NCBI GenBank assembly: GCA_049324235.1 | Contig: JBMOLJ010000099.1 | Location: 1 to 35,265, forward strand | Reading direction: 5' to 3' | Length of the DNA stretch: 35,265 bases | Source: UBA1431 sp049324235 | GTDB taxonomy: Bacteria; Bacillota; Clostridia; Christensenellales; UBA1431 | Part shown: positions 15,950 through 25,200 of the stretch, piece after piece | Layout of the letters: every line of letters starts with the position of its first letter | How positions within the stretch are numbered: the stretch's first letter is position 1 | Program-made: the position numbers and the translations under genes | The notes under the pieces: model-generated | What the model was told of the DNA's origin: nothing | Database searches by the model: none | The model's input: the letters and a program-made list of their open reading frames with translations, nothing else

Positions 15950-16399
15950 ATGGCGACGGTGTACGCGATGAGCGTCGGCACGACCGATAAAAAACGCAGG
16001 ACGCTTACGGGGGCGATGCTCGTCGAAGACAAAGGGTTCGCCTTGGACAGCCGCGGCGGCGGGGACAGGCAGGTGAGCCTGGCAGCGCTTGAGGCGCTGG
16101 AGCAGGCAAAACAATATAAAGGCCTGTGCACGGGCAAGTTTGCCGCGAACATCGTCACAAAAGGCCTGAATTATTCTGTGCTGCACGCAGGCGATATTCT
16201 GCGTATAGGGCAATGCGTGATAGAACTCACCATGGTGGGGAAGCCCTGCTATCAAGAGTGCGGGTTGGCCCAGCGGGGCCGCGTGTGCTCGCTGCCGTCA
16301 GGCTGCGCATTCGGACGGGTGAAGCGGAGCGGTTGGGTCCGTACAGGTATGGCGGTGCGGCGGGGCACAGGTGAGAAACAGTTGGATGGAGGTGTTTAA
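15950..16399 (+). CDS. MOSC-domain protein, first copy
   Basis: The 149-residue protein starts one base after the moaC stop. It is a stand-alone MOSC domain (the fold of the molybdenum cofactor sulfurase C-terminus): GGGDRQVSLAALEALEQ, CTGKFAANIV, LRIGQCVIELTMVGKPCYQECGLAQRG with conserved Cys, then FGRVKRSGWVRTGM. MOSC proteins are thought to bind sulfur or the cofactor; in operons like this they probably finish or deliver the metal cofactor. The C-terminus has a short Gly/Lys tail. The closest relative in the window is the MOSC protein at 17389, from which it is clearly diverged. Confidence 0.85.
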   Translation: MATVYAMSVGTTDKKRRTLTGAMLVEDKGFALDSRGGGDRQVSLAALEALEQAKQYKGLCTGKFAANIVTKGLNYSVLHAGDILRIGQCVIELTMVGKPCYQECGLAQRGRVCSLPSGCAFGRVKRSGWVRTGMAVRRGTGEKQLDGGV

Positions 16400-16402
16400 C
16401 CA

Positions 16403-17353
16403 ATGCTTGACAGCAAGGGCCGCGACATAAGGTATCTTCGGTTGTCCATAACCGAGCGGTGTACGCTCAAATGCGCGTATTGCAGGGCCGGCAACGGGGA
16501 TTGCCCCAGAAAGAATGAGTTGACCGCCGGCGAATTCGAGCGCATCGTAAAAGCGATGGCAAAGCTCGGCATCATAAAAATACGCGTTACGGGAGGCGAA
16601 CCGCTCCTTCGAAGGGATGTGGAGGACATCATTGCGCGCATTTCGGTGATACCCGGAATAACCGAGATTGCCATGACGACCAACGCGCAGCATCTTTCGG
16701 GGCGTACGGAGGCGCTTAAGTGCGCCGGACTCACGCGGCTCAACATAAGCCTCGATTCGCTCAAAAGGGAGCGGTACGCGGAACTGACGGGCGGCGGCGA
16801 TTTTGATGCCGTGATGGACGGAATCAACGAGGCGGTTGCAACAGGCCTCCATCCCGTGAAGCTCAATATGGTCGTGGTTCGCGGCAGCAACGATGACGAG
16901 ATAGACGATTTCATTGCGCTGGCCAAGGACAGGCCTGTGGATGTACGGTTCATCGAACTGATGCCCATAGGCGAACTCGGCTTGGATGCGTCAAAGCGCG
17001 TGAGCACAGATGAGATTCTGGCGGCAAGGCCCTATCTGATTCCGATACCGCCGCGCTATCCGGGGCAGCCCTCAAAGGATTATACGATAGAGGGCTTTAA
17101 AGGGCGCGTCGGTTTTATCAGCCCTTTGTCCCACAAATTCTGCGGCGCGTGCAACCGCGTGCGCGTGATGAGCGACGGCGTCCTCAAGACCTGTCTGGGC
17201 AACAACAACGAGGTTTCGCTGCTCAGCGCGCTGGAGAAGGGCGATGCGGCACTGCTAGAAACGATACATGATGCGATATATCATAAGCCGCTGGGACACG
17301 AGTTTGAATCGGGGTTTTCATCGGTCAGGGATATGAGCAAAATAGGCGGATAA
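16403..17353 (+). CDS. moaA: GTP 3',8-cyclase (radical SAM)
   Basis: The 316-residue enzyme starts molybdopterin synthesis from GTP. The N-terminal radical SAM cluster is ITERCTLKCAYC (C-x3-C-x2-C, about residues 18-25). RVTGGEPLLRRD follows. The C-terminal substrate cluster is FCGACNRVRVMSDGVLKTC (C-x2-C-x13-C). The protein ends in MSKIGG; the terminal Gly-Gly is essential in characterised MoaA. GGAGGTGTTTAACC precedes the ATG. moaB/mogA, moaD and moaE are not in the window and must lie elsewhere. Confidence 0.96.
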   Translation: MLDSKGRDIRYLRLSITERCTLKCAYCRAGNGDCPRKNELTAGEFERIVKAMAKLGIIKIRVTGGEPLLRRDVEDIIARISVIPGITEIAMTTNAQHLSGRTEALKCAGLTRLNISLDSLKRERYAELTGGGDFDAVMDGINEAVATGLHPVKLNMVVVRGSNDDEIDDFIALAKDRPVDVRFIELMPIGELGLDASKRVSTDEILAARPYLIPIPPRYPGQPSKDYTIEGFKGRVGFISPLSHKFCGACNRVRVMSDGVLKTCLGNNNEVSLLSALEKGDAALLETIHDAIYHKPLGHEFESGFSSVRDMSKIGG

Positions 17354-17388
17354 ACGATTTTTTAGAAGACTAAGGGAGAGATAAAAAA

Positions 17389-17820
17389 ATGGGAAAGATC
17401 GTCGCTATCAATATTAGTACAAAGAGGGGCATAGTCAAAACCCCCATTGATGAAGGCAGGCTTGTGGAGGGGTTCGGCATCGAAGGAGACGCGCACGGCG
17501 GGGACTGGCACAGGCAGGTCAGCCTGCTTGCGCAGGAAAGCATCGAAAAGATGAAGGCGTTGGGCATCGAGGATCTCACGTCGGGGAAATTTGCCGAGAA
17601 TATCACGACCGAGGGGATCGAGCTCCACTCGCTGCCGGTAGGGACACGGCTCCTTGCCGGGGACTGCATACTGGAGGTGTCTCAGATCGGCAAGGAATGC
17701 CATCAGCACTGCGAAATATACCGCAAGGTCGGCATGTGCATCATGCCGACCGAGGGCATTTTTGCCCGCGTTATAAAGGGCGGCACGCTGCGCGAGGGGG
17801 ACGAGATCACGACAGCGTGA
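17389..17820 (+). CDS. MOSC-domain protein, second copy
   Basis: The 143-residue stand-alone MOSC protein begins MGKIVAINIST behind GGGAGAGAT. Motifs: GIEGDAHGGDWHRQVSLLAQESI, LTSGKFAENITTEG, LEVSQIGKECHQHCEIYRKVGMCIMPTEGIFARV. The Cys and His pattern near KECHQHC corresponds to the conserved Cys site of the family. It is the last gene of the cofactor operon, and a terminator follows within 30 bases. Having two MOSC genes beside two MoeA genes hints at parallel Mo and W branches, which is inference. Confidence 0.88.
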   Translation: MGKIVAINISTKRGIVKTPIDEGRLVEGFGIEGDAHGGDWHRQVSLLAQESIEKMKALGIEDLTSGKFAENITTEGIELHSLPVGTRLLAGDCILEVSQIGKECHQHCEIYRKVGMCIMPTEGIFARVIKGGTLREGDEITTA

Positions 17821-17846
17821 CGGTGTATATACGGTTTTGGTTAAGA

Positions 17847-17886
17847 AACTGCCCGGTCATAATGTTTGACAGGGCGGTTTTTATTT
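17847..17886 (+). terminator. Terminator of cofactor operon
   Basis: AACTGCCC pairs with GGGCGGTT across an internal GTCA/TGAC helix, then TTTTATTT follows. Confidence 0.75.
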
Positions 17887-17960
17887 GCAAAGTATAAAGT
17901 GGCCGAAAACGACCATGAATAATAAATTTAATAAATCACAATGAAGGAAAAAAGAAATTT

Positions 17961-17993
17961 GTGTTGAAATGTATTAACACGTGTTGACCAACA
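17961..17993. promoter_or_regulatory. Nested palindromes upstream of the Tm-1-like pair
   Basis: GTGTT (17961), AACAC and GTGTT back to back (17976-17985, palindrome AACACGTGTT), then TGTTG-AC-CAACA (17982-17993) give several inverted half-sites in 33 bp. This fits an operator for a dimeric regulator of the two downstream genes. The rest of 17994-18168 holds leader sequence with no feature I recognise. Confidence 0.5.
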
Positions 17994-18168
17994 TGCCCCT
18001 TTGATTCTTGATACCTCAACGCTTGCAATAATCAGGAAACTCCCGCTGCTGTGCAAAGTCATTCAGAAACGGAATTGTACATATACATATTCGGTAACAG
18101 CAGATGTATTTATTGTTTGTATATATGGATTTGGGGAAAACACCCAAAGAGAAAGGAGTCGTCGCCAA

Positions 18169-19383
18169 ATGGATAAAGCAGTGGTAATTCTGGGAACGTT
18201 AGACACAAAAGGCGTGGAATTCAAATTCATCAAGGACATTATCGAAGGCGAAGGCGTAAAGACGATCACGGTAAACGCCGGAGTGAAAGGAAAGCCCTTT
18301 TTCGAGCCGGACGTCGGCAGTGAAGAGGTTGCACAGGCCGGAGGCGTGCCGCTTGCTGCCCTCATAGCAAATAATGACCGCGGACAGGCGGTCGACGTCA
18401 TGATGAAGGGCGCGGCGGCAGTCCTCGCAAAGCTTTTTCAGGAAGGAAAAGTAGCCGGTATCATCAGCATGGGCGGCTCTGCGGGAACAACGATCGGCAC
18501 GCACGCAATGCAGGCGCTGCCGGTAGGCGTGCCCAAGGTCATGGTGTCGACTATGGCTTCGGGCGATACAAGGCCGTATGTCGGGGTCAAGGACGTAACG
18601 ATGATGTACTCCGTGATAGATATCTCAGGCATCAACGTACTGTCCTCGCAGATACTCGCCAACGCCGCGCATGCCATTGCCGGTATGGCGAAAGGGAAGG
18701 TGCCTGAAATCGCGGGAGGGAAAACGCTGCTCGCGGCTACGATGTTCGGCGTGACCACTCCCTGCGTATCGGCGGCGCGGCAATACCTGGAGGACAACGG
18801 GTATGAGGTCCTTGTTTTCCATGCGACCGGGACCGGCGGAAAAGCCATGGAGAGTCTTATTGAGGCCGGCTTCGTCAAGGGCGTCCTGGATGTGACGACG
18901 ACGGAATGGTGCGACGAACTCGTCGGCGGCGTTTTAAGCGCAGGCCCGACGCGGCTGGACGCGGCGGCAAAAGCCGGGATACCCCAGGTGGTTTCGACCG
19001 GCGCGCTGGATATGGTCAACTTTGGCGCGATGGATACGGTGCCCGAAAAATTCAAGGGAAGGAACCTGTATAAGCACAACCCGACGGTGACGCTCATGCG
19101 CACGAGCGCGGAGGAGTGCGCGGAGCTTGGGAAAATTATAGCTGGAAAACTGAACCAGGCGCAAAAGGATACCGCGCTTTTCATCCCGCTCAAGGGCGTA
19201 TCGCTCATCGACGTAGAGGGGCAGCCGTTCTATGGGCCGGAGGAGGACAGGGCGCTTTTCGATGCGCTGAAGAAGAACATCACGAACCCGGTCGTCGAGA
19301 TTATCGAGATGGATACGGATATTAACGACGAAGCGTTTGCCCTGGCCATGGCCAGGAAACTGATTGACATGATGGAGAAATAA
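18169..19383 (+). CDS. Tm-1-like ATP-binding protein (UPF0261)
   Basis: The 404-residue cytoplasmic protein begins MDKAVVILGTLDTKG behind AAAGGAG; the frame is open further upstream without a binding site. It matches the UPF0261/Tm-1 N-terminal family throughout: VILGTLDTKGVEFKFIKDII, ISMGGSAGTTIGTHAMQALP, VFHATGTGGKAMESLIEAG, DVTTTEWCDELVGGVLSAGPTRLDAA and LIPLKGVSLIDVEGQPFYGPE. In tomato Tm-1 this domain binds ATP and the tomato mosaic virus replicase. The native bacterial substrate is unknown. It is paired, 31 bases apart, with the gene for the other half of Tm-1, so the two probably act as one enzyme complex. Confidence 0.9.
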   Translation: MDKAVVILGTLDTKGVEFKFIKDIIEGEGVKTITVNAGVKGKPFFEPDVGSEEVAQAGGVPLAALIANNDRGQAVDVMMKGAAAVLAKLFQEGKVAGIISMGGSAGTTIGTHAMQALPVGVPKVMVSTMASGDTRPYVGVKDVTMMYSVIDISGINVLSSQILANAAHAIAGMAKGKVPEIAGGKTLLAATMFGVTTPCVSAARQYLEDNGYEVLVFHATGTGGKAMESLIEAGFVKGVLDVTTTEWCDELVGGVLSAGPTRLDAAAKAGIPQVVSTGALDMVNFGAMDTVPEKFKGRNLYKHNPTVTLMRTSAEECAELGKIIAGKLNQAQKDTALFIPLKGVSLIDVEGQPFYGPEEDRALFDALKKNITNPVVEIIEMDTDINDEAFALAMARKLIDMMEK

Positions 19384-19414
19384 CGCATAAAAATACAAAA
19401 CAGGAGGGATTCGA

Positions 19415-20245
19415 ATGGGATTCACCAGGCAAGAAGTAATCGGCAGAATACAGGCACAGATCGACAAGAACATACCGGTGGTGGGCGCCGGCGCAGGCAC
19501 CGGCATTTCAGCCAAAGCCGCCGAAGCCGGTGGTGTAGACCTTCTCATCATCTATAACTCCGGCCGCTACAGGATGGCGGGCAGAGGCTCTTTGGCCGGA
19601 CTTATGCCCTATGGCGACGCCAACGAAATCGTTGTCGATATGGCGCGGGAGGTCCTCACGGTTGTTAAGAATACGCCTGTGCTCGCCGGTGTCTGCGGAA
19701 CCGACCCGTTCAGGAACATGGAACTTTTCCTCAAGCAGCTCAAGGACATGGGCTTCTCGGGCGTGCAGAACTTCCCGACGGTCGGGCTGATCGACGGTAC
19801 CTTCAGGCAGAACCTGGAGGAAACGAATATGGGTTACGGCCTGGAAGTCGACATGATCAAAAAGGCCCGCGACCTGGATATCTTTACGACGCCGTACGTG
19901 TTCAACATCGAGGAAGCGGAAAGAATGGCAAAAGCCGGAGCGGACATGATCGTGGCGCACATGGGACTGACCACGAAGGGGACCATCGGCGCAACGACCG
20001 CAAAGACGCTTGACGACTGCGTGAAGCTCACGCAGGACATCTGCGACGCCGCGAAGGCAATCAATCCGAATGTTTTCGTCATCGTACACGGAGGGCCTGT
20101 GGCCGAGCCTCAGGACGCCGAGTACGTCCTGCAAAGGACAAAGGGTATCTGCGGCTTCTACGGCGCTTCCAGCGTCGAGCGGCTGCCAACCGAGGTCGGG
20201 ATAAAGAACCAGGTGCTCGATTTCAAAAAGGTACGGTTCAAATAG
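19415..20245 (+). CDS. PEP hydrolase-family TIM-barrel protein (Tm-1 C-terminal half)
   Basis: The 276-residue protein starts behind AGGAGGG. Family motifs: PVVGAGAGTGISAKAAEAGGVD, YNSGRYRMAGRGSLAGLMPYGDAN, VLAGVCGTDPF, GVQNFPTVGLIDG, ADMIVAHMGLTTKG, VIVHGGPVAEPQDA and FYGASSVERLP. It belongs to the phosphoenolpyruvate hydrolase-like branch of the PEP-mutase/isocitrate-lyase barrels and corresponds to the C-terminal half of plant Tm-1. Reaction and substrate are not established for stand-alone bacterial copies. Two hairpins follow, one at 20249-20274 and a strong terminator at 20281. Confidence 0.88.
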   Translation: MGFTRQEVIGRIQAQIDKNIPVVGAGAGTGISAKAAEAGGVDLLIIYNSGRYRMAGRGSLAGLMPYGDANEIVVDMAREVLTVVKNTPVLAGVCGTDPFRNMELFLKQLKDMGFSGVQNFPTVGLIDGTFRQNLEETNMGYGLEVDMIKKARDLDIFTTPYVFNIEEAERMAKAGADMIVAHMGLTTKGTIGATTAKTLDDCVKLTQDICDAAKAINPNVFVIVHGGPVAEPQDAEYVLQRTKGICGFYGASSVERLPTEVGIKNQVLDFKKVRFK

Positions 20246-20280
20246 CAATTTGCGGCAGCGTTCGCCGCCGCAAACGTTTG

Positions 20281-20318
20281 GCAAAAAGCCCGCAGACAAC
20301 TGTCTGCGGGCTTTTTGC
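20281..20318 (+). terminator. Strong terminator after the Tm-1-like pair
   Basis: AGCCCGCAGAC, loop AACT and GTCTGCGGGCT are flanked by A5 and T5, so it could work in both directions. A second helix (TTTGCGGC/GCCGCAAA, 20249-20274) lies just before it. Confidence 0.9.
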
Positions 20319-20404
20319 GCTCATAAGTTTCTGACCATGATTGTCAGAAGCTGCCGAAATGCAAGTTGACAGATGCCGCCATGCATGATAGTATAAATAA
20401 AATT

Positions 20405-20498
20405 TCATACAGGGGAGCTTGCACGTGCAGGCTGAGAGGAAGCAGATTTGCTTCGACCCTTTGAACCTGATTTGGATAATGCCAACGTAGGGACCCGC
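20405..20498 (+). promoter_or_regulatory. TPP riboswitch (THI element)
   Basis: The conserved blocks are all present in order: GGGGAGC, GCTGAGAGG, GACCCTTTGAACCTGAT, TGGATAATGCCAACGTAGGGA. The P3 arm is formed by AAGCA/TGCTT around 20440-20454. It binds thiamine pyrophosphate and should lower expression of the downstream thiamine-precursor transporter when TPP is plentiful. Confidence 0.97.
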
Positions 20499-20514
20499 AT
20501 TAAGATTTTTTAAT

Positions 20515-20545
20515 GGGATACACCGCCTTGGTGTATCCCATATTT
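20515..20545 (+). terminator. Expression-platform hairpin downstream of TPP riboswitch
   Basis: GGGATACACC, loop GCCTT and GGTGTATCCC are followed by ATATTTCATT. The perfect 10-bp stem with a weak U-rich tail suggests transcription attenuation controlled by the aptamer. The thiW ribosome binding site lies 14 bases further on. Confidence 0.65.
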
Positions 20546-20571
20546 CATTCATGAAAAGGGGTATGTTAGAA

Positions 20572-21075
20572 ATGAACGCTGTAAAGAAACTGGCTTTTGC
20601 AAGCGTCCTTGTTGCGCTTGCCGTGATTTGCTCGGCTTTCTACATTCCGGTAGGCGTAGCGAAATGCTTTCCCGCCCAGCATGCCGTCAATGTTATCTCG
20701 GGAATACTGTTAGGTCCCTGGTATGCTATGGGCATTGCGTTTACCACCTCGCTGATACGCGTTTTGCTGGGGACGGGTACCCTTCTGGCCTTCCCGGGAA
20801 GCATGATCGGCGCGCTTTTATGCGGCCTTGCGTATATGTACACGAAGAAGCTTCCGCTCGCCTTCTTGGGCGAAGTCATCGGGACGGGCGTTTTCGGCGC
20901 CCTCGTCGCGTATCCCGTAGCCACGCTTATACTGGCGAAAGAGGCTACGCTGTTTGCCTTTGTGATTCCGTTCAGCATAAGCACGATAGGAGGTACGGCG
21001 ATTGCGGTATTCGTCATATATGCGCTGAAAAAGACGAAGCTTCTGAATAAATACGGATTGATGGCCAGCGGCTGA
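20572..21075 (+). CDS. thiW: Thiazole/thiamine precursor ECF transporter S component
   Basis: The 167-residue integral membrane protein has about five hydrophobic helices and matches ThiW: AFYIPVGVAKCFPAQHAVNVI, GPWYAMGIAFTTSLIRVLLGTG, LAFPGSMIGALLCGLAY and ISTIGGTAIAVF. ThiW is the substrate-binding subunit of an energy-coupling-factor transporter thought to take up the hydroxyethylthiazole precursor. The shared EcfA/EcfT module is not in the window. The TPP riboswitch supports the thiamine role. Start 20572 (MNAVKKLAFA) is chosen from AAAAGGGG ten bases upstream over ATGs at 20551 and 20563. Confidence 0.92.
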   Translation: MNAVKKLAFASVLVALAVICSAFYIPVGVAKCFPAQHAVNVISGILLGPWYAMGIAFTTSLIRVLLGTGTLLAFPGSMIGALLCGLAYMYTKKLPLAFLGEVIGTGVFGALVAYPVATLILAKEATLFAFVIPFSISTIGGTAIAVFVIYALKKTKLLNKYGLMASG

Positions 21076-21126
21076 TCCCCTGTTATTTGTACAATTCCGG
21101 GCCCCTGCCCTTTCATCCATGCCTAA

Positions 21127-21163
21127 GGAAGGAGCGTCTTCATGCCAAGACGCTCCTTCCTCG
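21127..21163 (+). terminator. Hairpin after thiW
   Basis: A perfect 14-bp stem (GGAAGGAGCGTCTT and complement) with loop CATGCC is followed by TCGTT. The tail is poor in U, so termination strength is uncertain. Confidence 0.6.
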
Positions 21164-21249
21164 TTAGACGCAAAAGGGTTATGAACGTATGAAAGGCTGG
21201 AGGCGATTATGAAATAACTGCGTAAAATAGAGTTCTATTTCGGAAAAGC

Positions 21250-21275
21250 ACTTTTTTACCCATGCGCATAGAATA
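21250..21275 (+). promoter_or_regulatory. Sigma-K-like promoter of the ferritin-like gene
   Basis: CATAGAATA is an exact match to the sigma-K -10 CATAnnnTA. An AC lies 15 bases upstream, slightly short of the usual 16-17. The start codon at 21303 is about 27 bases downstream. Confidence 0.45.
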
Positions 21276-21302
21276 GAGAAAAATCGTTTGGAGGAGTATC
21301 CG

Positions 21303-22076
21303 ATGGATTACGCAGACATGTTCAATAACATATGTGCAAACCGTATGCAACCGAACATGGGGACCGCGCCGAATCAGGCAGCACCAAACGTCCCCTACAA
21401 ACCAGGCCAAATGACAATGCCAATGAATTCCAATAACAGGCAGATGGCGATGCCAAGTCCTCCCTATAACATGGGGCAGATGGCGATGCCAAACGTCCCC
21501 TACAAACCGAATGAAATGGCGATGCCGATGACTCCCTACAATGCGGGGCAGATGGCGATGCCGATGACTCCCTACAACGCGGGGCAGATGGCGATGCCAA
21601 GCGTTCCCTACAAGCCGAATGAAATGCCAATGCCAGTCGATCCGTACAACCCGGATGAAAACCTTTCAGCCGCCCTGATGGGGATTCAGGATGCGGTAAT
21701 GGGCGAAACCGAGGACCAGATGTTTTACAGTTACTTAATCAATGAAGCCCCGTCCGACGAAGATAAGAAAATCATTATGGGGATCAGGAACGATGAAATG
21801 AAACATTATAAAATGTTCAGGCAGCTTTACTATGAATTGACGGGGAACACCCTTCCGGAATCTCAGGACACGGCCTTCGAAAAGCCCGCATCCTACTGTG
21901 AAGGGCTTAAAAAGGCGTTGCTGGGAGAACAAAATGCAGTACGGAAATACCGCAACATTCTGTTTGCGATGAAGCATAGAAGGCACATCAACATGGTGAC
22001 CGAAATAATCACGGATGAACTGAGGCACCTGGGCCTGTATAATTTCCTGTACGCAAAAAACGGATGCAGCGCATAG
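21303..22076 (+). CDS. Ferritin-like protein with Met/Pro/Tyr repeat N-terminus, probable spore coat
   Basis: The 257-residue protein begins MDYADMFNNICANRMQ behind GGAGGAG. Residues about 30-115 are low-complexity repeats of the type QMAMPxxPYNxG / EMAMPxxPYKPN, with at least five units. From about residue 120 a four-helix ferritin-like domain follows, with two E-x-x-H sites (EMKH near 163, ELRH near 243) and the paired Glu positions GETEDQMF and GEQNAVRKY expected of a rubrerythrin-type di-iron centre. It has no signal peptide and one terminal Cys. The Tyr/Met-rich tail resembles coat proteins that become cross-linked. The sigma-K-like promoter points to the mother cell. Peroxide or metal protection of the spore coat is inference. 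Confidence 0.8.
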   Translation: MDYADMFNNICANRMQPNMGTAPNQAAPNVPYKPGQMTMPMNSNNRQMAMPSPPYNMGQMAMPNVPYKPNEMAMPMTPYNAGQMAMPMTPYNAGQMAMPSVPYKPNEMPMPVDPYNPDENLSAALMGIQDAVMGETEDQMFYSYLINEAPSDEDKKIIMGIRNDEMKHYKMFRQLYYELTGNTLPESQDTAFEKPASYCEGLKKALLGEQNAVRKYRNILFAMKHRRHINMVTEIITDELRHLGLYNFLYAKNGCSA

Positions 22077-22112
22077 CGAGTTCTACCCATTGGCCGGTAT
22101 AAGGATACCGGG

Positions 22113-22156
22113 GGCGCGGGGAAGCCGTATTTACGCCTTACCCGCGCCTTTATTTT
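22113..22156 (+). terminator. Terminator of the ferritin-like gene
   Basis: GGCGCGGG pairs with CCCGCGCC across a 20-nt loop and TTTATTTT follows. A second small hairpin (CCGGTAT/ATACCGG) lies just upstream at 22094-22111. Confidence 0.65.
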
Positions 22157-22195
22157 GGCCGGAGATTAACAGGGACGGGACAGGGCATATCCGGC

Positions 22196-22223
22196 ACGCG
22201 GCTTGATTTCCGCGCATACACTT
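22196..22223 (+). promoter_or_regulatory. Sigma-K/E-like promoter of the glycosyltransferase gene
   Basis: AC, 17 bases, then CATACACTT. The spacing equals that at both collagen-like genes, and CATACACT also fits the sigma-E -10. The start codon is 54 bases after the CATA. Confidence 0.4.
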
Positions 22224-22271
22224 TTATAGCAAAGGCGCTTCATTAAAAATGCATGCGGAGGATCAGGCGTC

Positions 22272-25200
22272 ATGAAGGAAAGCTTTGGCAATGGATCCGA
22301 AAATAGCATAAAAGTTGCTTTTTTTGTAAAGCAGGGGCTGGACGAATTTATCGGCGCGGTGATCGACGCCCTGAACGGCTGGTTTGAGACAAAGAAAATC
22401 GTCGTCGCGGAACAAAAACAGATCGATGCGGGCATGGAATGGGCCGACGTCTGCTGGTTCGAGTGGTGCGACGAGCTTGTCATCTACGCAAGCAGGCATG
22501 TAAGGGCCGTTGAAAAAAAGATCATCTGCAGGCTGCACAGTTATGAGGCATTTACCGATTATCCCGGTCAGGTCAACTGGGAAATGGTGGACCTTTTGGT
22601 CTTCGTTGCCGGGCATATACGGGACATCGTGACTGATAAAAACAGGATCGACCCGAAGAAGACCATTGTGGTGCCCAACGCCATCGATACGGAGGAATTC
22701 TCTTTCAGGCCGCGCTCCCCCGGTTTTAAAATAGCGTTTGCCGGATACATCAATTATAAAAAAGGGCCAATGCTTCTGCTGCATACCTTCAAGGCCATAC
22801 ATGATACGGACAGCAGGTATACGCTGTACTTGGCAGGCCTTTTCCAGGATGAAAGGGACCTGCTCTATTTCAAGCAGATGATCGGGGAATGGGGGCTTGG
22901 GCAAAGCGTTTTTTTCGACGGCTGGCAGGAGGATCTTGACAGTTGGCTCGAGGACAAAGACTATATCCTGTGCACCAGCATACTCGAATCCCAGAACATC
23001 AGCGTGATGCAGGCGATGGCAAAGGGTATTAAGCCGCTTATACACAATTTTGTCGGCGCAAGGAGCATATACTCCCATGACCTTATCTTCAACACCATAC
23101 CGGAAGCGGTGGCCATGCTTGGCGGGGCATACGATTCGAACGCATACAGGGAGTTTATTCAAACGCGCTACGGCAGGGAAAAGATAGCGGACCGGATCAG
23201 GGATGCGGTAAAAAAGGTAGCGGAATCCGGGACGAAGCTGCCGCTTGTCAGCGTGGTTATGGCTGTGTACAACAGGGAGAAATATGTGCAGGAGGCGATG
23301 AAAAGCGTACTATCACAGAGCTATGGGAACATCGAGCTGATCGTTGTGAATGACGGTTCCACCGACGGGTCAGAAGCCGCCATTCAAGCGGTGCGCGATG
23401 ACAGGGTACGCTATTTTGCCATAGGGAAAAGCGGGCAGCTGCCGGCGCTGCAGTACGGTTTCAGCATGGCGGAGGGGAAATTCGTAGCCAGGGTGGACAG
23501 CGACGATAGCATACACCGGGATTATATAGCCGCCTGCGTCGAGGCGATGACGCTGGATACCTCACTGGATTTTGTGTATTCCGATTTTCAAACCATAGAC
23601 GATAAGGGCAAAACGGTGGGCGAGATCCATTTTAAGGACTACAGTACGCCTCTGCAGCTCATACTGGACGTATTCACCACTTTTTCCTCAGTTATCCCCG
23701 ATACGGCGTTCTGGCGGAAGGAATACATGGAATATGTGCTGTTCAATTATACCGGGGAAAACGTTCCGTTCTATATCGACAATATTCTGGAATGCCGGTA
23801 CGGGCATATCAAGAACCCGATGTACCATTACCGCCAGCACGATTCCAATTATGCGGCCGAGCCAGGCAATCTGAGAATTGTTATGGAGGGCAAGATCAAG
23901 TGCATCGACATCCTCATAAAAAAATACTTTATTCAGATGGACATTACGGAGGAATTCAGGGAGAACAGGCAGGCGTATTTCCGGCTGTTCACGCAGTATT
24001 TTACAGTGCTGGCGCAGGCGTATGAGAATGCGGGAAAGGGAATAGCGGGCATGTTCGCAGATGAAGCGGCGTACTGGCAGACCTTTGCCCCTCAGGGAGA
24101 CGGGGATAAAAACGGGGAGCGCGCGCCGGAAAAAACGGGCGCGCTTTTGGAGAATGTCCGAAACCGCAGGGTCCTGCTGGCCTCCACCGACGACCCGCGA
24201 CAGGGCAGGGCGGCTATGGGAAAGAAACATACGCACATACACCTGCTGATGAAGGGGCTGGAAGAACTTATGATCCCGTGCTTCTTCACAACCTACACGT
24301 TCGACCCGGTGACCACGGTGGACGGACGGCTGCTGGCCAAAGAATGGGGCGTTCCCGAAAACCTGCTTTCTTCAAGGGACAGCGCATTTGCGTTCCTTGT
24401 ATACGCCGTCCAGAAGCAGCTCGAGCAGAGGATCGAGAGGCGGCTGCGGGCAAGCTTTGTGAGCTGTATCAGCTGCCAGGACGTGATTGCCGTGCACGCC
24501 GCGCATAGCGTCATGTCGCGCATGCACATGGAGATCCCGCTGATCACCACGCTCCATGGGTGTTTTACTTTCGAAAACACGGATTATGGTCTGATCAATG
24601 CAAACAGCGCGGTATACGACTTCTTTCTGGAGTATGAGAAAACTGCATATGCGGTTTCCAACAGGATACTTGCGGTGGAGACGCGCATCCGGGACTATGT
24701 TCTGGGTATGATGGGCAATAAAGCCGCGCAAAAAACGTCCGTACTAAAAAACGCTGTAGACGACGATTTGTTTTGTACCGATCCGGAGGATAAAGGTTTT
24801 TTTGACGATAACATCATTTTTGTCCGCCCCATCCCCGAAACCGGCGTGATGGAGGTTGTCAAAGCCGCGCGCGAACTGTTAAAGAGGGGCGGAACGGAGT
24901 TTAAGTTTGTAATTGCGGGCGTCGGGGCACAGCGTGAAGAAGTGAAGAAATATGTTGATGAACACGGGCTCAAGGAGCATGTGGAATTACTGGGGAACGT
25001 TCCGCATGACAAAATACTTCCTCTTTATCAGGCGGCGAGAGTCGTTGTCATCCCTTCTGAGCCAGCCAATAGTGAGGCTACGCTGCTTTCGGTACTCGAG
25101 GCCATGTCCTGCGGCAGGGTGGTGGTTGCGTGCGGCACAGGCGGGCTGAAAGAGCTCATCGACGACGGGGAAAGCGGGTACCTCATGGATTCTGCCGATC

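Noticed and set aside
19508..20299. 263-codon minus-strand ORF
   Set aside because: It is antisense to the TIM-barrel gene and runs into the downstream terminator region.
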